64,000 nt of DNA from assembly GCA_030062745.1 (NCBI GenBank), contig CP099848.1, positions 20,881,081-20,945,080 of the forward strand. The letters run 5' to 3'. Position numbers and translations under genes: made by a program. The notes under the pieces are model-generated. The model was not told the origin of the DNA. It saw only the letters and a program-made list of their open reading frames with translations, and ran no database searches. Shown one piece after another: positions 60,690-64,000 of this stretch. Origin of the DNA: Capitulum mitella (Eukaryota; Arthropoda; Thecostraca; Pollicipedomorpha; Pollicipedidae). How positions within the stretch are numbered: position 1 is the first letter of the stretch; every line of letters starts with the position of its first letter.

Positions 60690-60975
60690 GCTGGTCTGGT
60701 CCGTCAAGGTAGGGGTGAGACTGGTGTGGTCGAGCGTGGTGGACGGTTGGACTGGTCTGGTGGAGTGGGCTGGAAGGCTGTACTAGTCTGGTTGAGCGGG
60801 GTGAAGGGTTAGATTGGTCTGGTGGGGAGGAACGGAGGAGTAGACTGGTCTGGCCATTCAGATCGGAGAGCTAAAACAGCCTTGACCTGGCCGAGCTGCT
60901 TGGAGAGGAGGACTGGACCAGCCGAGTAGATTGGAGGGCTAGACTGGTTTCACCGACTAGGCTGGCGAGGCAGGC
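60685..60975 (+). repeat. Stop-codon tandem repeat at the end of the CFAP99-like gene
   Basis: ggctaggctggtctggt, which begins with the TAG stop, recurs as ggttagattggtctggtg, gagtagactggtctgg and ggctagactggtttc at 30-60 base intervals through the 3' untranslated region. Degenerate. Confidence 0.8.
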
Positions 60976-61083
60976 TAATCCAGATGGCCATGACGGACGG
61001 TCAGAGTGTCTTGCCGAAATCGGCTCGAAACTATGTAAGTTTAGTGGACCGGTTGTTTGTTGTGACGTGCTGTTATTGGCCAG

Positions 61084-61089
61084 AATAAA
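61084..61089 (+). terminator. Poly(A) signal AATAAA of the CFAP99-like gene
   Basis: AATAAA in cagaataaataag, 395 bases after the stop. First such signal downstream of the gene. Confidence 0.65.
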
Positions 61090-61099
61090 TAAGAGTGAC

Positions 61100-62880
61100 T
61101 GATTATGGACCAGCCCTCTTCGTATGCGGCATATGGACACGCGATTATGTATTTTGGGGATGGCTTTCTGAACAAATGTAGTCCCAGTTATATTTGGAAG
61201 CGGTGTCTATGTCTGGGAAACCACAGCACCTGTGGCTTGATTGTTTTCAAATGTTGTTTTTAAAGATGCGAGTGCGTTATTTAACTACAGAAAGCCAGTT
61301 CGCTGTAAGCAGTCTTCTAACAAATGCTATCGTAAAGTGTCATAACAAAAGGTAAAGATTGCCCAGTAAAATAAGGAGACCTTGACACTGACTCAAACAA
61401 CAGTCTGTTAAATCACACTGTGAGCATTTTTGATTCAAAGATGTGAAATGTCAATCCCTGATGTAAAGACTGCCTTGACAGTGCTCAGCGGGTTGCACTG
61501 TAACCATAAAAACGAGACTAGCCCATAATGCAGACTGCTGAGACATTTCACAGCCGCTCATTAGAGGCATATTGTGTGCAGTAAACGTAGGGACGTTCAG
61601 ACAGAACATTTTTGCAGATATCCTGTGTCTTTCCCTCCCAAAACTTTCTCTCTCTCCCTCTCTCTCTCTCCTTCTCCTCCTCTCTCTCTTTCTCCCTCTC
61701 TCTTTTGGTATGTACGTATCTGATAAGTTACATGATTTGGTCGGGACATTGTCGAAAGTTCTGAGTTATCACATAGTTTTATCAGACCAGAAGTTAGCTC
61801 CTCACCTAACGTACCAAGTAATCTCGGAAACATCCAAATGCAGCGTCTCCCGCTCATTAAACTTTAATGGCTGACATGGCCCCAGTATGGATCTGGGTTC
61901 TCTTACTCGTTTGGTGCGGGAAACTCACTCAGTTATTACTCAGTTAAATATGTTCTCGAATTCACTCTGATTCCAGGAAAACTGGAAAATGGATAGGCAA
62001 TTTGCTAATGTCTTTTAATCAGTACACCGGCTTCTGTGTAAATAATTTAGGTAGAAGTGATAGGTACCCAGAAAACGTTTAACTTCATGTTTGCAGTTCG
62101 TCAGGACGTCAAAGGAACACATTGCACGAAAGTTATTTATCATTATCGAACTTCAATGGTAATGCGGTTTGGTAGCTTTTGTATTGATTTTTCTTTGCGA
62201 GCAATTGTTTCAACAACGAACCTTCCGTTTCTTGCAAACTGACCGACTGTTCACGGAAGCTCCTCAGGAAAATGGTGTAATTCTTCCTATAACACATACG
62301 GCAAGGCCTGAAAGATTTTCTGCTATGGTGCTTTTTACCATATCGCACCCATTTTTTCTGGCGCTTTTTTTGCGAAATCGCCATTTATGAACTATCTAAT
62401 CGACAGGTCAAAATGCTTGTCACTGTTTAATTCCGACACACCAGTACGCAGGGCTGCAGTCGAACCGTATATTCGCAGCCGTGGCCAGGCGAAAACTGCC
62501 GGCTATCCTCTGGATAAAGTCGGCTTCGCCTGAGGAGGGCCGGCCTGTCGCTGGAGGCACAATACAAACAGTAGCATACACGCACGGAGCGGTGGGCCTC
62601 AGGGCAATTCAAGGGAACATCATACCTTTCTTGAGACGACGCGCAGTGTCGCAACACTAAACATATGTCGCCGCACCCCACCTAACAGGCCGGCGTTCGG
62701 GCACTCGCCAGCTGCGAGACCTGCGGCGCGGTGGCGGCTGCGGTGGCTGGGCCGTACACGGGGTTAGCGGCGATGGCGGCTGGGCCGTAGGCGAGTCACA
62801 CGGCGCTGACGGCTTGGCTATAGGTGCAGCACACGGCGGCGGCGGCGGCTCACCAGCGACCGGTCCTCTTACGAGGAACG
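61100..62880. other. Intergenic, no gene seen
   Basis: Mostly AT-rich. A CT-rich microsatellite lies at 61,643-61,705, and a short GGCGGCTGGGCCGTA duplication at 62,725-62,795. No recognised coding block. Confidence 0.6.
61643..61705. repeat. CT-rich microsatellite
   Basis: About 60 bases of tctctctccctctc-type sequence with few interruptions. Confidence 0.95.
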
Positions 62881-64000
62881 ATATATGCGGCAGGAGGAAC
62901 TGCCTGCTCCTCCAAACAGTTCACCCGCTCCCCATTTTTATTGGGTAACCGCCCTTCCGCCAACCCCCACGACCAACCCCACGCGGTCCCACCACCCAGA
63001 GGAGGCGTCCTGGGCGTCGACACGGACTCCCAAGCCCAGTGGGCGGAGGCCGTGTGTGGAGCTACGATGGTGTTCCCTGGCCTGCCGACGGAGAAGCTAC
63101 GCTCTCGAGTCACATTCTTCATCCGCGCGCTGGCACTCGGTTACGAACGACTGGTGATGTGCTGGCACAGCTGATCTTAACGCCTGACCGAACATCACCT
63201 GCTCCCGTCCGCTGTCGGTGTATTCCTCAGCTCCAGAAGACCACGGGAGAATGAGAGCTCGTCTGACGTCCGTTGAAAGATGCGGAAAGGATCAGCGGAC
63301 TAACTTCACGGCAGCCTAGGCGTGGCCGTTGGATCTCGGATAGGCTAGCAAAGACATCTCACGCCTCACTCCAAAACGCCAGGGTCAGGAGGCGACGAAG
63401 CGCACCAGACGAGAACTGTGGCCCGCCATCGGACCGGGGGACGGACGGGCGGATGCCGCACCCGAAACGGGGCAGGAGCTGGCATGTGGCCACCCTGACC
63501 TACGGCCCACGTACACGAGGCAAGTCCGACCGGCGACATGGAAACAGTCGGCCGAGACGGACCTAAAAACGCGAAGGTTTGTCGGGTTAAAGTCCTTCGC
63601 TGGGAACCAGCGGACGACAACGTCGGCAGACAGATACAAAGTTCCCGCTATCTCTGTTGATTCCTGCGTAGCAGATGGTGTGACGAGCACGTCGTTCGGT
63701 TCTGTCGATGTCCTGATGGCTGTCGTGCGGCTTTACCAGGGTCTCCTGGTGGAGACTGGGAGGAATCACGAGCGTTGGCCATACACGATAAGCTCATCAT
63801 CTAGTGACCACGGACCCCGCAGTACGGACGCACCGCTGGGCCCAGGTCATGACTGATCCGTCCATGACGGCGTCTTGCAGGGCCAAATAGTCAACATCTT
63901 TGGCCGCAGCGGCCCGAACGTTTTCCAGAGTCCGGTCTTGCAGAGGTGGGAGCTCTGATCCACAGGAGGCGTGCAGGGCGGCGATGGCTGCCGCATGAAG
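62880..64000 (-). mobile_element. Ty3/Gypsy retrotransposon pol remnant (integrase), broken
   Basis: Read on the minus strand, pieces in different frames match Gypsy integrase in order: a linker before integrase (63,810-64,000), the HHCC zinc finger (63,590-63,740; HDSHQDIDRTERRARHT and VCRRC), the catalytic core start (63,500-63,600; FHVAGRTCLVYV), a DGGPQF-like segment near 63,420, the FGQALRSAVPAHHQSF region (63,130-63,230) and a WDRVGLVVGVG end domain (62,950-63,000). Frameshifts and stops break it, so it is a dead copy. Reverse transcriptase and RNase H would be beyond the window end. No long terminal repeat was identified. Confidence 0.8.

Overview
This is a window of animal nuclear DNA. 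Its coding parts are short blocks in changing frames that join through GT-AG splice sites, so no bacterial-style operon reading applies. Two protein-coding genes can be reconstructed and face each other's 5' sides. On the minus strand, a Dock1/Dock180-class gene (Drosophila myoblast city orthologue) runs from about 46,982 down to its stop codon at 821. I resolve 34 coding exons, about 1,916 residues: SH3, an N-terminal helical region, DHR-1, an armadillo-like middle, the DHR-2 Rac exchange domain and a proline-rich tail with two Crk-type PxLPxK motifs. Only the short first coding exon with the ATG was not found. On the plus strand, 57,076-60,689 holds a seven-exon gene of 486 codons that looks like CFAP99, a cilia and flagella associated coiled-coil protein.

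Layout: 1-570 is Dock 3' flank; 821-28,024 holds Dock exons 4-34 with short introns; 28,025-46,801 holds three large introns with exons 2 and 3; 46,983-57,075 is the upstream region, with GC-rich islands, satellites and G-run inverted-repeat elements; 57,076-61,090 is the CFAP99-like gene to its poly(A) signal; 61,100-62,880 is empty apart from a CT tract; 62,880-64,000 is a decayed Ty3/Gypsy pol remnant on the minus strand that continues past the window end.

The organism is probably an arthropod, and a crustacean is likely. Evidence is indirect: a myoblast city-like protein, many 9-16 base G or C runs, and retention of a ciliary gene, which suits a lineage with flagellated sperm such as barnacles. 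I hold the barnacle idea only loosely.

The most unusual feature is that short GC-rich tandem repeats sit on exon edges again and again. The repeat unit is a copy of the edge itself (splice donor, splice acceptor or stop codon), in both genes and on both strands. At least eight edges show it, some with seven to nine copies, and some add in-frame duplicate splice sites. One Dock DHR-2 exon also carries a one-base insertion that shifts the frame.
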